From Labia minor (Eukaryota; Arthropoda; Insecta; Dermaptera; Spongiphoridae), in contig OY720347.1 of the NCBI GenBank assembly GCA_963082975.1, positions 46,389,155 to 46,453,154 of the forward strand: a DNA stretch of 64,000 nt. The letters run 5' to 3'. The stretch's first letter is position 1; the number at the start of each line of letters is the position of its first letter. The notes under the pieces are model-generated. The model did not search any database, was not told where the DNA came from, and saw only the letters and a program-made list of their open reading frames with translations. The translations under genes were made by a program, and so were the position numbers. Below, in pieces: positions 10,918 to 22,591 of the stretch.

Positions 10918-13900
10918 ATGAAGATTCTTTACAATTTTGTGGGTCTTCTTCTGTTGTGCAAATGTCTACATGGAGGGCCAATCAACAATCAAAAAACAGA
11001 TCTTAATTATCCTGAGCAGATATTCGATTATGATCTTAAGATAACTGAGATAGATTTAAAAGCTAAAACTTTTAAGGGTAATTTGGATCTGACATTTCAA
11101 ATAACTTCCGAGAAAGCTGTAGTGGAATTAAATGCTAATGATATAAAACTCGATACTGCTGATCCAAACATTGATACGAATATACCATATAAGGAAATAG
11201 ATTGTACAGACGTTGCAAATAAAGCAGATTGTACTATAATGTGTACAGATTTTGAATCAAGAGATTTTTGTCAAAACTGGTATTGCAAGGGTTTTACAGA
11301 TCCTAAATGCAACATTATTACATATTGCGGTGCAGATAATCATCCAGAACAATGTAAAGGCCTTTGTTGTCTTAAAGATATAGACACTGGAGATTTATGT
11401 AAGGCCTGTACATGTCAAGAAGGTTCGAAGAATAATCTATGTGATGGTAAACCACCCACGGAATCAATAAAAGATGATCTCTTAGTACGGAAAGAAAGAA
11501 GTATCGTAGAGCCATATGTAGATGAAAATTTACAAGGAAAGATTGAAAATAACATTCTTACCTTAAAAAAAGATGGAAATTTTGACACGAAAAAATTATA
11601 TAAAATTACAATTCCATATAAAGGAAATTTACAGTCAACCGGAATGAAAGGATTCTATTACAGTGAAGATATCAATAAAAAGTAAGTATTTATTTATTAA
11701 TTTATTTAATTATTCTTTTCTTTATAAAATTGATATTTGTAAGTAACATTTACAATGAAATAAAAATGCGAAATTAATTATTTTCCAGTCCTCTTGCTGC
11801 CACTCAATTTGAGCCCTATGATGCCAGTTATGCCTATCCCTGTGCTAATGAACCAAAATTGAAAGCCCATTTCAAATTAACTGTAACACTTACTGAAGCA
11901 TTGACAGGTTATAATGTCATTTCTAATATGAAAAAGGTTGAAAAAACTCCAGCAGATCCTAAGTAAGTTTAATTATTGACTTATTTCAATAATTTAATAT
12001 AAACTTTTAATATTTTTTTGAAATGAACTCAAATAAGTACTACTTTCTTTGAATTTATTAAAAATTTATATTTTATATTACAGAATTTTTGAGTTCAACC
12101 GCACACCACCCATTTCTAATTATCTAACTGCCTGGGTAGTTTCTAAATTTGTGTCCACTTCATCTGGTGATTCGAAATACAATGTTTATGCTTCCGAAGA
12201 TCCTTCAGTAAAAGGAAAAAATGCCTTGGATTTCGCTCCAAAAGTAATTTCAAAAATGGGGGAATTTACTGGTATAGATTATTTTAATAATATGGGAATG
12301 AAAAAACTGGACCAAGTAGCACTACCGGATTTCGCTGCTGGTGCGATGGAAAATTGGGGCTTAATCACTTACAGGTAAATCTATCATCAATAGATTTAGA
12401 TATAATTTTTATACATTACTACACCTATATCAGTAAAATATACAAATAAAAGTAAAAAATATTTTTTTTTTCTCAAATTAATTTCAAACAGAATTAAAAA
12501 TTTGAATTTCATTAAAACAACTCTATTATTAAAACTAAAACATTTACTCCTGTTGAAAAAAAAAAAAATATTTTACAATAAAAAGAAAAAACTAATGAAA
12601 AAAGTTATAATTTAAATCATCAGTAAAAGTTTTATCAAAATTTATCAGTAAAAGTTTTATCAAAATCCATGATACATCGGATAGTCTAAACAATTACCAA
12701 TGGATTATTTTAAATTATTATTTTCATTGTTACCTCAACTTCTACTTAAGTGTTTTCTTTTTTAAATTTTCCTAATTAGATATCTACTAATTATTTAAAT
12801 TATAACTTTTTTTCATTAGTTTTTTCTTTTTATTGTAAAATATTTTTTTTTTATTTCACAAGAATAGTGTTATTTCAAATTATTAATACATAATTTCAAT
12901 AAAAATATTTACATTTTTCTACTTTTATTCTAGTTGAGAATGTAGCACATTTAATTATTTGACTTATTTTCAATTCTCCAAATAATAAAATTATTCTTAG
13001 CAATATAATTATTTATAGAAACTCTTATATATAATTTATTCAATTTTCATTTTATATTTATGAACTATTTTAATGAAAAATTATCTAGTAAAGTAATTTA
13101 GTAAAAATATTTTATTTTGTTGACTGAATAATTTTAAATCAAGTTAACTAATATTATTATAACAGATTAATGATCATAATAATAATTATAATAATATTAA
13201 TGAAAATAATATCTAAATAAAAAATAAATAAAAAATTATTTAATTTCAGAGAACGTATGCTTTTATGGGAAGATACAATATTGACTTCTTCTGCCCTCCA
13301 AAATATTTACACTGTCATTTCTCATGAATTGACTCATCAATGGTTTGGTGACTATGTTAGCCCTATAAGTTGGGGACAACTTTGGCTTAATGAAGGATTT
13401 GCTACCTATTTTGAATATTTCGCTACAAACGAAATCGATGTAAGAAATCTTTGATATATTACTTTAGTAAACTTTACAAATTAATCTACTCAGTCCAGTT
13501 GATAGATTATAATTTAAAAAGAATAAAAAAATTGATTTTTTGGAGTATAAAAAAAAATAAAATTAAAACTCTTTCTCTCTCATTTAAATAGCATTGTTTA
13601 CTTTTTATAACGTTTTTCTTAACTTCACTTGGCGTCTGTCTCTCTGTCTGTTCGCTCTTTTGACAAATTGAAATCGATTTTTCATCGACTTTTTATCGAA
13701 AATTTCTATAGATATTTCAATGAATCCCTAAAAGGTATAGAAGAAATATAATTGAATTATAATTAATTAATTGTAATTAATTAGCGATTAATTACTTTTA
13801 GTGACTAACTCCTTTTGTATTGCACCGATTAATTTTTTTTCAACCGATTTTGAAACATAAATATTGATTTCAGGATAGATTTCCATTTAGAATGTATTTA

Positions 13901-16900
13901 AAAATATTTCATAGCATTTAAATTAATGATGAATTCTTAATAATCAGTTGTATCGCCAATGAGGAGGGGTTTCTTCCCCTCAGATGGTATAGAGAAAATA
14001 TCTTTTTTTTTTATAGATTGTATATGTCCCCGATAGAAAGGAAACAAAACAATAGAATAACCTTTTTTTATGAAGACAATATATATATATATATTTATAA
14101 AATATACATTTTGTATATGTATATACATTTATAAAATCTCATATTAATAAAAATTATTTATTTATAAATATAATATTATGATTATTCTTCAATAATAACA
14201 TTTACTTAACATATATGCATAAAATCAATTTTGTAAGATTTATATTTTTTTTTTGTTTTATTCAATTTGTAAATTTTCGTATAACTTCATCTTTTCTATT
14301 TCTCTTGTTATATTAAATCTAAAAAGAACAAAATAATATAAATATAAAAATTTTTTATAAAATAACATTTTTCAAATGGACTAAAAAAATAAAATAATTT
14401 TTCTATAAGCCTGACAAAGTTTATGGATGAATTGCTTCATATTCAATTAAAAACGTTGGGCGCATTTAGTTCTTTGCAATTAACTTCCTTTATAGAGCTA
14501 TTATTCATATATATACATACATACCACGCTAAAACACTTCATTAACAAGTATCAGTATTTCTTCAAATATGGATTTGATTGATAATATGTAAGTTTAATA
14601 AAAATTCTTTTAAATTTTGATGCATACTTTGATATAAGTATATTACAGTGAAAAATAATAAAAGATTAATTTCTTAGCTCTTGAACTATATCAATTTTAT
14701 TGCATGATAACAAAATTTGTCAGTTTATGTGTTTAATAAAATTTTTATTATTACAAAAATTTGACTTGATTGTTCATATAAATAAATTAAACTAAATGCG
14801 CCAAACATTTTTAGTTGAATATGAAGCAATTCCTCCATAAACTTTGTCAGGCTTATAAAAAAATTATTTTATTCTTTTTAGTCCATTGGAAAAATGTTAT
14901 TTTATAAAAAATTTTTATATTTATATTTTGTCATTTTATACTGAAAAAAGCGAAATTGTATTAGAAAAATTATTATTATTATATTCTTATTTTACAGACT
15001 TCTTTAAAATTAGAACAACAATTTGTAGCTGATGTAGTTAGAGGAGCCTTTAAAATTGATGGTAAAACAACTGCTCGATCAATGACAATTACAACTCTAC
15101 CAAATGATCCAAATGACATTTTTGATTCCGTTTCTTACGATAAAGGTATATTTTATTATTATTATCTTCGTTTAAAGTTACTTTGATTGTTTCTTTTATC
15201 ACTAGAAATAAAAATCATAGTTATGGAATCTTATTAAACTTTAATAAACTTGCTTGAAAAGAAAGACTATATATATAATTTATTTAATACAAAGTGGAAT
15301 GTTTTACTAATCAAGATTTCGAATTTTTGGTAGTAAAAAAAATAGAAAGAACAATTTATTAATATGTATTTTTATTTACATTTTGCTATCATTTAATAAC
15401 AGATATTTACAAAGGGAAAAATTGGGACCAGATAAAAATTTGATATCGCGTTTACAAGAATTACACTTTAGTATAATAAAATATAATACCGCAAAATAAA
15501 ATGGGTATTATTTCATGAGTTTCTACTTGGGTGTATGTGAACAAGATAGGTGTTATTTGTTTGTACATTTTTTGGCTACCTCTTTCAGAATAATATATGG
15601 GTCGATTGAAAGGAAAATATTTATGGATTTAAAAATATTTTTATCAACAATAAAGGATAACTTGCCGAAATTCAGTAAAGTTTAAAGTAGGCGAATTACA
15701 CATAGAGACGGGCCAAAGCGGTAAAAGAAGCATTACTTAGGAATGTTTTGTCTTATTAGGCTAGAAATTTTAAAATTTTTTAAACATAAACATAAATTTT
15801 TGTAAAAATATGTCAATAATCAGGTCAGATTTTAGAAAATTTCTATTCTTCTGACAAGACACTTAAAAAAAAGAAAATTCTACAAAAAAAAAAAAAAACT
15901 AAATCAATAGTTTGAATTTAAAATTTTGTATGTAGAAATAAATAGAAATTCTATCTAGGATTTTTTTAACTCAATTATTTAACTTTTGTTGTTTGTTTTT
16001 TAAAATTAGTTTTTATTTATGTTGGTTTTATTTTAATAATGATTATATATTTTATTAAGTGTCAGATACTTGTAATTATTTAATTCAAAAGACAATAGTG
16101 ATTGTTAAAATAATTAAACGACATTTACACAAAAAACAATAAATATTTATATTTTAGAATTATAAATAAATAATTAAATTCATTTCTTTTGGATATACAT
16201 ATGGATTTAAAATATTTTTGTAACTTTTACAGTAGAAGAGTCGTGTATAATTCAAAAAGTTTAATTTATATGTAATGAAAATAATTTATTGTTATACAAT
16301 ACTTCAAAGATTTTTAATCTTATATCGTATATTGAGGAATATAGTAAAGTTATTTAGAGAAGCTCTGTTAGCGAAATTGCAAAATTATTTTAAAAAATAA
16401 TTAGCAAAATTGAGAAATTAAAAAAAAAGACAATTCATAAAATTCGAAGTAAAATAACCAGTGCTGTTTTTGTATAAGAACGCAGTGGAACGGCGTTCCA
16501 CTACCTTTTTAGACGGATAATATATAATAAATTTACCTCCTTAATTTGGTTTATTGAATTTAATTAGCGTTCCACTACCTATTTTTTTATAAAAATAGCA
16601 CTGAAAATAACCATAATCAATATAAAATAAAAAATTTAAATTACAAGGTTTATAGATTTATTTGTTATTATTATTATTATTATTAATATTAATGAAAGAA
16701 AAAAATATTAAGTAAGCATAATATTTATTAATTTTTTTAGCTGGGTCAGTCCTTTACATGTTTAAAAACGTTTTAACTGCGGACAAATTTAAAACAGCAT
16801 TGTCAAATTATTTAAAAGAGTAAGTCATTATAAATCAGAATATAAAAAAATTCTTATTTTATATATTATAAAAATATATCATTTTACAGAAACGCATTTG

Positions 16901-18953
16901 GAGTCGGCGATGAAGATAAATTATTTACAAAATTTACAGAAGCTTATGGAAATGCTGAGGTCAATAAAGAATTTTTTTCAAGCTGGACTAATCAAGCTGG
17001 ATATCCTTTGGTCACCGCTGCAATCAAAAATAAAAAAATTTCTGTAACTCAAGTAAGTCCTAATTTAATATCAAAATAGGGCTTTTATTTAAAGGCAGAC
17101 ACAAAGAGAACGGATTTCGGCCTTTTGGAATCTTTTTTCAATTTCATTTAATATATTTTTTATTTATTACAACCTACAAAGGTGAAAAATTATGAGGTAT
17201 ACTTATGTTTGTTTACCACAGAAACGGTATCTTGACGTAGATGCAACAAGAGAAGAAGTATGGCCTATTCCAATAAATGTGAAAACGAAAACAGGTGATG
17301 TCATAACAAGTATTTTAAAAAAACAAAAAGAGGCTCAGGAAATTACAATACCAGATGATAAATGGAAAGATGGAGATTGGTATTTGATCAATTACAATCA
17401 ATACGGTAAATAATGAACGGAAGAAGTGTTATTAAAAAACTAAATTAAATAAAAATAATAATAATAACTTTACCTATATATTGCAGGTTACTATCGAGTA
17501 AATTATGAAGCCAACAACTGGAAGAAAGTAGTCGCCCAACTGAAAAGTAAACATGATATTTTCGATCCCTTGACGAGAATTCAATTGGTAGATGATTTAT
17601 TAGAATTATCCAAAAAAGGTGAAGTGTCTTATGAACTTAGTTTAGACATGATTTCGTATTTGAAAAAAGAAAAAGAATATGGACCGTGGAGAGCTGCAAT
17701 TACTCAATTAAATGATTTATTTACTAAACTTCCAACCGGAGAAACCAAATCTCTTTTTGGGGTAATTATCCAATTAATTAACTATTCAGGTAGTAAAAAT
17801 ATAAAATTAAAAACCAATAATATATTGCAATATGTATTTTCAGGCGCATCTTCTAAGTTTAAGGAGCACCATTTATAATGATAAGGGGTTTGATAACAAA
17901 GAGGGTGATTCACTGTTTGATAAAATGTTTAGAAATTTAATTGTGAATTGGGCTTGTTCGCTTGGTAGTAAAGATTGTCAAGATAAATCGAAAAAACTCT
18001 TTACTGATTATATGAAAGAGGGTAGTGATAAGTAAGAATTTAATAAATTCAATCTTGAACAATTAATATGAATGCCAATATTAATTTCTTGTCTCTTTTA
18101 AGATCCAAAGTGGATGGAGATCATCGATATATTGTGTTCTGTAATGGACTCAAGAAAGCAAAACAAGAGGTTTGGGATCAAGTTTGGAAATTAGTGACAG
18201 CAGGTAAAAGTTCAGCTGAAATCACAAGTCTTTATAAACCTCTCGGTTGTTCTGAAGATGACAAAATCTTGAATGGGTATTTATATAACATATTTTCTTT
18301 TTCTCACAAAATTAATTTCACTGATCTTGAATAATTATTTCATTATACCATTTCAGATACTTGAGTAAAACACTTTCTGGAGAAATTCGAGAACAGGATC
18401 TAAGTGCTGTATATTCCGCAGTGTATACCAATTCTAAAGGTCTTATCCCCACGATGACATTCATTACTGAGAATTGGGAAAAATTTAACACATTGTAAGT
18501 AATATTTTTTTATTTGATTAATTTTTACCGACCGACGATAGTAAGGGTGGTATTGTTTTATTAAATATTTGATAATAATTTCAGGACTACATCTATGTCT
18601 GCTAAGAGTGGGATTATTTCAGGCATTGCTTCACAAATAAATGCCGATAAATTGAATGATGAGGTTAGTTTACTTTTTTACATTATATTCATTTTAATTA
18701 TTTTTACTAACATAATCTTCTTAAATTTCAGTTCAAAAAACTTTTAGCTAAATTAGATAAAACTGCAGATAAAGATTTAATAGATGCATCTACTGCTATT
18801 GTTAATTCAAATTTAGCTTGGAATAAAAATCAACTACCAAAATTAAACAAATGGGTTAAAGACCATCTCAATAATGCGTCACCACAAGTCGTCGGAATGC
18901 CTATCTTACTTTTAATTTTCATTGCTTCATTTAACTATTTTATTAATAATTAA
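10918..18953 (+). CDS. M1 zinc aminopeptidase (aminopeptidase N-like), copy A, 14 exons, GPI-anchor type
   Basis: Exons: 10918-11681, 11789-11962, 12084-12374, 13250-13439, 14998-15145, 16741-16819, 16890-17052, 17222-17405, 17487-17761, 17844-18031, 18103-18276, 18357-18494, 18585-18663, 18732-18953. They sum to 3069 nt (1022 aa) with all phases closing. The product should remove N-terminal residues from peptides at the cell surface. It starts with signal peptide [20 protein letters not shown]. The zinc site is [10 protein letters not shown] (H435, E436, H439) with E458 exactly 18 residues on; the exopeptidase motif GAMEN is at 399-403 and the likely transition-state Tyr is Y520. The C-terminus ([18 protein letters not shown]) is a GPI-signal-like hydrophobic tail after small residues. 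Residues 96-175 form a 14-Cys insertion absent from M1 enzymes I know. The acceptor-like TTTCTAG just before the ATG suggests a 5' UTR intron. Length fits insect aminopeptidase N proteins (about 950-1000) plus the insert. Confidence 0.92.
12557..12851. repeat. Inverted repeat (MITE-like) in intron 3 of copy A
   Basis: An AT-rich arm at about 12557-12616 (AAAATATTTTACAATAAAAA...) recurs inverted at about 12792-12851, nearly perfect over some 60 bases, around a 175-base spacer. The spacer begins with a direct duplication of 'cagtaaaagttttatcaaaa'. Gene B intron 3 lacks it, so it was gained after, or lost since, the gene duplication. Confidence 0.65.
13888..14935. repeat. Dispersed foldback-like repeat, copy 2, in intron 4 of copy A
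   Basis: Collinear with window positions 1-1180. Internal inverted blocks lie at roughly 14360-14470 and 14790-14900 (both contain 'gcctgacaaagtttatgg' or its complement). Gene B intron 4 has quite different insertions, so this one is specific to copy A. Confidence 0.6.
16459..16603. mobile_element. 145-bp hAT-like MITE in intron 5 of copy A
   Basis: The termini CAGTGCTGTTTTTG and CAAAAATAGCACTG-like (CAGTGCTATTTTT when reversed) are inverted repeats, and the element is flanked by a perfect 8-bp duplication AAAATAAC (16451-16458 and 16604-16611). An 8-bp duplication with CAG...CTG ends is typical of hAT. Inner GTGGAACGC and GCGTTCCAC blocks are also inverted. Confidence 0.8.
18522..18558 (+). 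mobile_element. Isolated 5' terminus of a HINE family A element in intron 12 of copy A
   Basis: About 30 bases (TTTTTACCGACCGACGATAG and the following GTAAGG) match the extreme 5' end of family A, with no body or 3' end following before exon 13 at 18585. Intron 12 of gene B lacks it. Confidence 0.6.
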
Positions 18954-19057
18954 TAATGGCAATTATAATAATCTTAAATTATTTCTTCTTAATTCCATTT
19001 CATTCATCTTTTCTTTTTTATTAAAAAAGATAAACATTTACATATTAATATACATAT

Positions 19058-19063
19058 AATAAA
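19058..19063 (+). other. Candidate poly(A) signal of aminopeptidase A
   Basis: AATAAA 105 bases after the stop codon; another lies at 19126-19131. AT-rich context makes chance occurrence likely, so either could be used. Confidence 0.35.
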
Positions 19064-19565
19064 TACATACATATTAATTCTAAATCTAATATTAAAAATA
19101 ATTTTTGATATAAATTTTATTTTTAAATAAATCAATATTATATGTTATATCACATTTTAAAATATATAAACATCAAACATATGTATATAATTTATGAATA
19201 TTTAAATTAAAATTTAATTTGATATATCGCCTTATTTCTTTTGATTTAGTTTAATATAACACTTTCTTGTCCCCATTTCCAGAAATGAGAATAAACACCA
19301 TAATCCACCATTTTAAGATATAAATAAAATTTATAACATTGGCATCATTTCCTGCCTTTCTGAATATATTTGTATCATATTTTTCGGTCTCATCAAAAAC
19401 ATGTATATCCCATCGGAGTACCTAAATTAAATGTTAAAATTCAATGTTTTGCATAGGTTACTCATGTTACATGATGACCTGAACAATATTTGATATCTAA
19501 ACGCTCTCTTCATGGTAGATATCACAAGTCATTATTCAAAAATATTTTCTTTATATTTTTAATAG

Positions 19566-20175
19566 ATTCTTCGAATGCCTATCCATTAATGGATGTTCGC
19601 GACCACATGTTCCATTTCCTCTCGGTTCCTCGATACGTGAATCAGGTCTTGCACCGTACTTATCCCCGTCCATTGTCTCACATTGCGCAGCCAAGACAGT
19701 CTCCTTCTCCCAACTGCTCTCCCGCCTTCGATCTTTCCTCTATAACCAGTTGTAATAATTGGTATTTAGTGTTGCGCATAATGTGGCCTAAGTATGCAGT
19801 TTTCTTCTTTTTAATTAATTTTAGCAGTTGTCGTTCTCCGCCAATTCTTCTGTGGACTTCCTCATTCGTTATTCGTGCTGTCCATGGAATCTTGAGCATT
19901 CTACGGTACAGCCACAATTCAAAGGCTTCTATTTTGTTCATGTTACTAATTTTTAAAGTCCAGCTCTCCATCCCATATCGCAGAACCGACCAGACATAGC
20001 ACTGCACGACCCTCATCCTAAGGCCCACATCAAATTCCGAGCTTGTCATAATATTTCTGAACTTCATGAAGGCAGTCCGGACATTTTCTATTCGGCACTT
20101 TATTTCCAGAACCGATGTCCAATCCTCACAAAGCCACGCCCCGAGATATTTTTCTTATCACAATTAATTTCAAAC
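19566..20175 (-). mobile_element. RTE-type LINE, 3' part (reverse transcriptase C-terminal region)
   Basis: On the minus strand an almost uninterrupted frame reads CYVWSVLRYGMESWTL, then EAFELWLYRRMLKIPWTARI, TNEEVHRRI, AYLGHIMRNTKYQLLQLVI and, in a second frame, LRNVRQWTGISTVQDLI followed by a stop. This is the standard C-terminal region of RTE-like ORF2 proteins (often misannotated as craniofacial development protein 2-like). The endonuclease and RT palm are missing; a matching 5' part of the same type lies at 45703-47683. At least one frameshift or stop separates the two frames. Confidence 0.8.
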
Positions 20176-20285
20176 CCCATCTCTTTTCCTACCTCCATTT
20201 ATTTTTTTCGCTATCTGTAATTGCAATTCCCGAATCTCCTATTATATTTAAGTCATGTGGGTACCCTATATTTTACAATTTAAAT

Positions 20286-21022
20286 CTAGGTTGCAATCGA
20301 GAAACGCCTGTTATCATGCAGTAAAGTGGCTTATCTCATCAAAATTAGTATCAAAGGGAATCAAAATTAAAACATGTAAAACAATTAATTTGTCTGTTAT
20401 ATTATATGGGTGTGAGGCATGGTCTATGACCTTAAGAGATGAGAGTAGATTCAGAGTATTTGAGAATAGGATTCTTCCCAGCATTTATGGGCCAAAGAAA
20501 GATGAGGACACCTGGGAATGGCGAAGACTGCATAACGAGGAATTGCATGTCCTCAATGCATCTCCAGTTAGGGTTATTAAAGCGAGAAGGCTGCGATAGG
20601 CAGGGCACGTGGCTAGAATGGGATAGAAAAGAGATATTGGTGGGGAGACCGATTGGAAAACGTCCGCTTGGAAGACCAAGGACGCGTAGGAAGGGATGTA
20701 AGAGAGATGGGACAAGGGCTCAGGATAAGGACACTTGGAGAAATGTGTGGCAAAGAACTTTCGAGTATCTTTGAACCACGTAGATAGATAGATATAACAT
20801 ATACAATAATAATATATATAATTAATTTACTGATTAAATTAAAATATATTTTAAATAAGAACACAAAAAGAAATGAATGTTTTATGTAATATACGGATTG
20901 AAACAAAATGAATGAAAACCTTTTACTATTTTCAACCACCAAATACTATGTACCACTCGGGGGTACAGGGGGCGGGCCCCCGTCTAAGTGTGAAGAGCGC
21001 CGAATACTCTCTGAGCAGCTGG
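20286..21022 (+). mobile_element. Helitron 3' region carrying a LINE reverse-transcriptase tail (copy 1)
   Basis: 20286-20790 encodes a LINE C-terminal region in two frames: VILYGCEAWSMTLRDESRFR, WEWRRLHNEELHVL, then KEILVGRPIGKRPLGRPRTR. It is followed by the block ending in GGGGGTACAGGGGGCGGGCCC, a weak hairpin and CTGG at 21019-21022, which fits the Helitron 3' consensus CTRR followed by T. The same LINE tail plus Helitron end occurs at 34130-34512, 36241-36658 and 40817-41234, so the association is inherited rather than accidental. The 5' boundary is not visible. Confidence 0.6.
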
Positions 21023-21109
21023 TATATTTATAAATATTAATATTAAGTATTAAATGACAAGATTAATCCAAAAATAAAAGTCTTTCTCTTGAATTCTGTC
21101 TATTTGGAT

Positions 21110-21420
21110 TATTACCATCATGGGTGATTGGATAATGAGTAGAGAGCTTAAGAGTATAATTCAGGCAAGGAGGGAAATAACAAATAACTATACTGAAAAA
21201 GAATCGATTCTAATTTTACTAATGTTAGCTTCGTAAAAGTATTATATTTAGGTCAGTGCATAGGAGCTTCATACAGAGTTAATAGAGAAAATAAATATAT
21301 GTAGATATACTCGTTATCTTCATTAAACTATTACTTAGTAAGTTTAAGATCTATTCTTAAAATCCATATTAGGAGAGTGTGGCTCACCTTGGGACACTTT
21401 TTTCAATATTTTGATATTAT
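21110..21420 (+). repeat. Dispersed repeat family C, copy 1
   Basis: Collinear with 31405-31860: both contain 'attaccatcatgggtgattg', 'aatgagtagagagctta', 'gtcagtgca(t/c)aggagcttcat', 'agatatactcgttatctt' and finally 'gtggctcaccttg(g/a)gacac'. No coding potential; family unknown. Confidence 0.5.
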
Positions 21421-21422
21421 CT

Positions 21423-22530
21423 CGCCAGAGATCGTATTATGATCACGAAAATTTTCAATGTCAAGATTTTGATGTTTTTATACGTTTTGAAGGTCCCTGA
21501 GTCATTTTCACTAAGGTTGGAAAAAATGTATGTGTATGTGTGTGTGTATATAGACAAGATTACGCATAAATGGTTTGAGCTAGAATAATGAAATTTGGTA
21601 TACAGGCATTATTCAAAATTCGTAGTTTTTTATCAACTTTTGAGAAATAGAACGGAAGAGGGTCATTACCTACCATGTTTTCATTTTTACCGACCGACGA
21701 TAGTAAGGGAGGTATTGTTTTCACATCAAATTTCACATGTGGAGATTTTTATATATCTCCACGAATCATGCATTTTCTTAACAGAAAAAAGTATTTTTAG
21801 CATGATGTCTGTCCGTCTGTCCGTCCGTCTGTCCGTCCGTCTGTCCGTCTGTCCGTCCGTATAGATGTGTACAGCCTGAACGGCTTAACGGATTTTGATG
21901 AAATTTGGTATATTTACTTAATGCATCAGTGGGATGAATTGATCAACTTTTGGTGCAAATCCGGAAACCGGAAGTGGTAGTATTAGCGATCGACGATAAG
22001 AAGGGAAGGGTTATTTTCGCACCAAATTTCACATAAGGAGATTTTTTTACATATCACCACGAATGTATTGGTTTTATCCTCGGGAAAAATCATCTTCATT
22101 ATGTTTTTCTTAATTTAAAATTATATGACGTCACCCAGCCCTTCATGACGTCACAGCCTCGGGTAACGCCGGCAACGCCGGCTACTTCAGCTATATATTA
22201 TAAATAAAATAAAATTAAAAATATTTATGCTCTATTCATATCTGTTTTTTATTACATTAATAGATATATTAAAATTATTTGAAATTGTTTCTGTAGCTGG
22301 AAATTAATTTATTTCAAACCGTCGGTCGGTTCGGACCTGGCCACAGGTCAACTTATTTTCCTCTAAATTGACCTTAAACACATAGTAGTAGTGATAGTTT
22401 TTCACATGATTAAAAATTGTATAAATAGAATATATAGAATTTCAGCTTGATTGCATCGCTGAAAGTACCGGAATTTTTTAACACGACTGCAAATCACGCG
22501 CCAGCACGTGACATCATGAATGAGATTGAA
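21423..22530 (-). repeat. Dispersed repeat family B, copy B2, split by HINE copy A2
   Basis: Reverse-oriented family B blocks ('gaaaattttcaatgtcaag', 'tgagaaat', 'gggtcattacc' and, after the interruption, 'ttttcctctaaattgacc', 'tgaaagtaccggaat', 'cgcgccagcacgtgac') lie on both sides of 21687-22355. The interruption falls in the T-run that family B shows intact at 4560-4570 and 52060-52070. Confidence 0.6.
21687..22355 (+). mobile_element. HINE-like family A element, copy A2, complete ends
   Basis: Runs from ACCGACCGACGATAG to the hairpin GACCTGGCCACAGGTC and AACTTA. Only one core unit follows its CCGT/CTGT microsatellite, so the array is not expanded. Sits within a T-run of family B, giving a reference for the element borders. 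Confidence 0.7.
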
Positions 22531-22540
22531 CTAGACTTCG

Positions 22541-22541
<1 letters not shown>

Positions 22542-22588
<47 letters not shown>
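22542..22588. repeat. (AT)n microsatellite
   Basis: About 46 bases of uninterrupted alternating A and T. Confidence 0.9.

Positions 22589-22591
<3 letters not shown>

Noticed and set aside
17192-17221. Start of exon 8 reading frame upstream of the acceptor ([10 protein letters not shown])
   Set aside because: The bases up to CCACAG are intron; phase from exon 7 and identity with other M1 proteins place the exon start at 17222.
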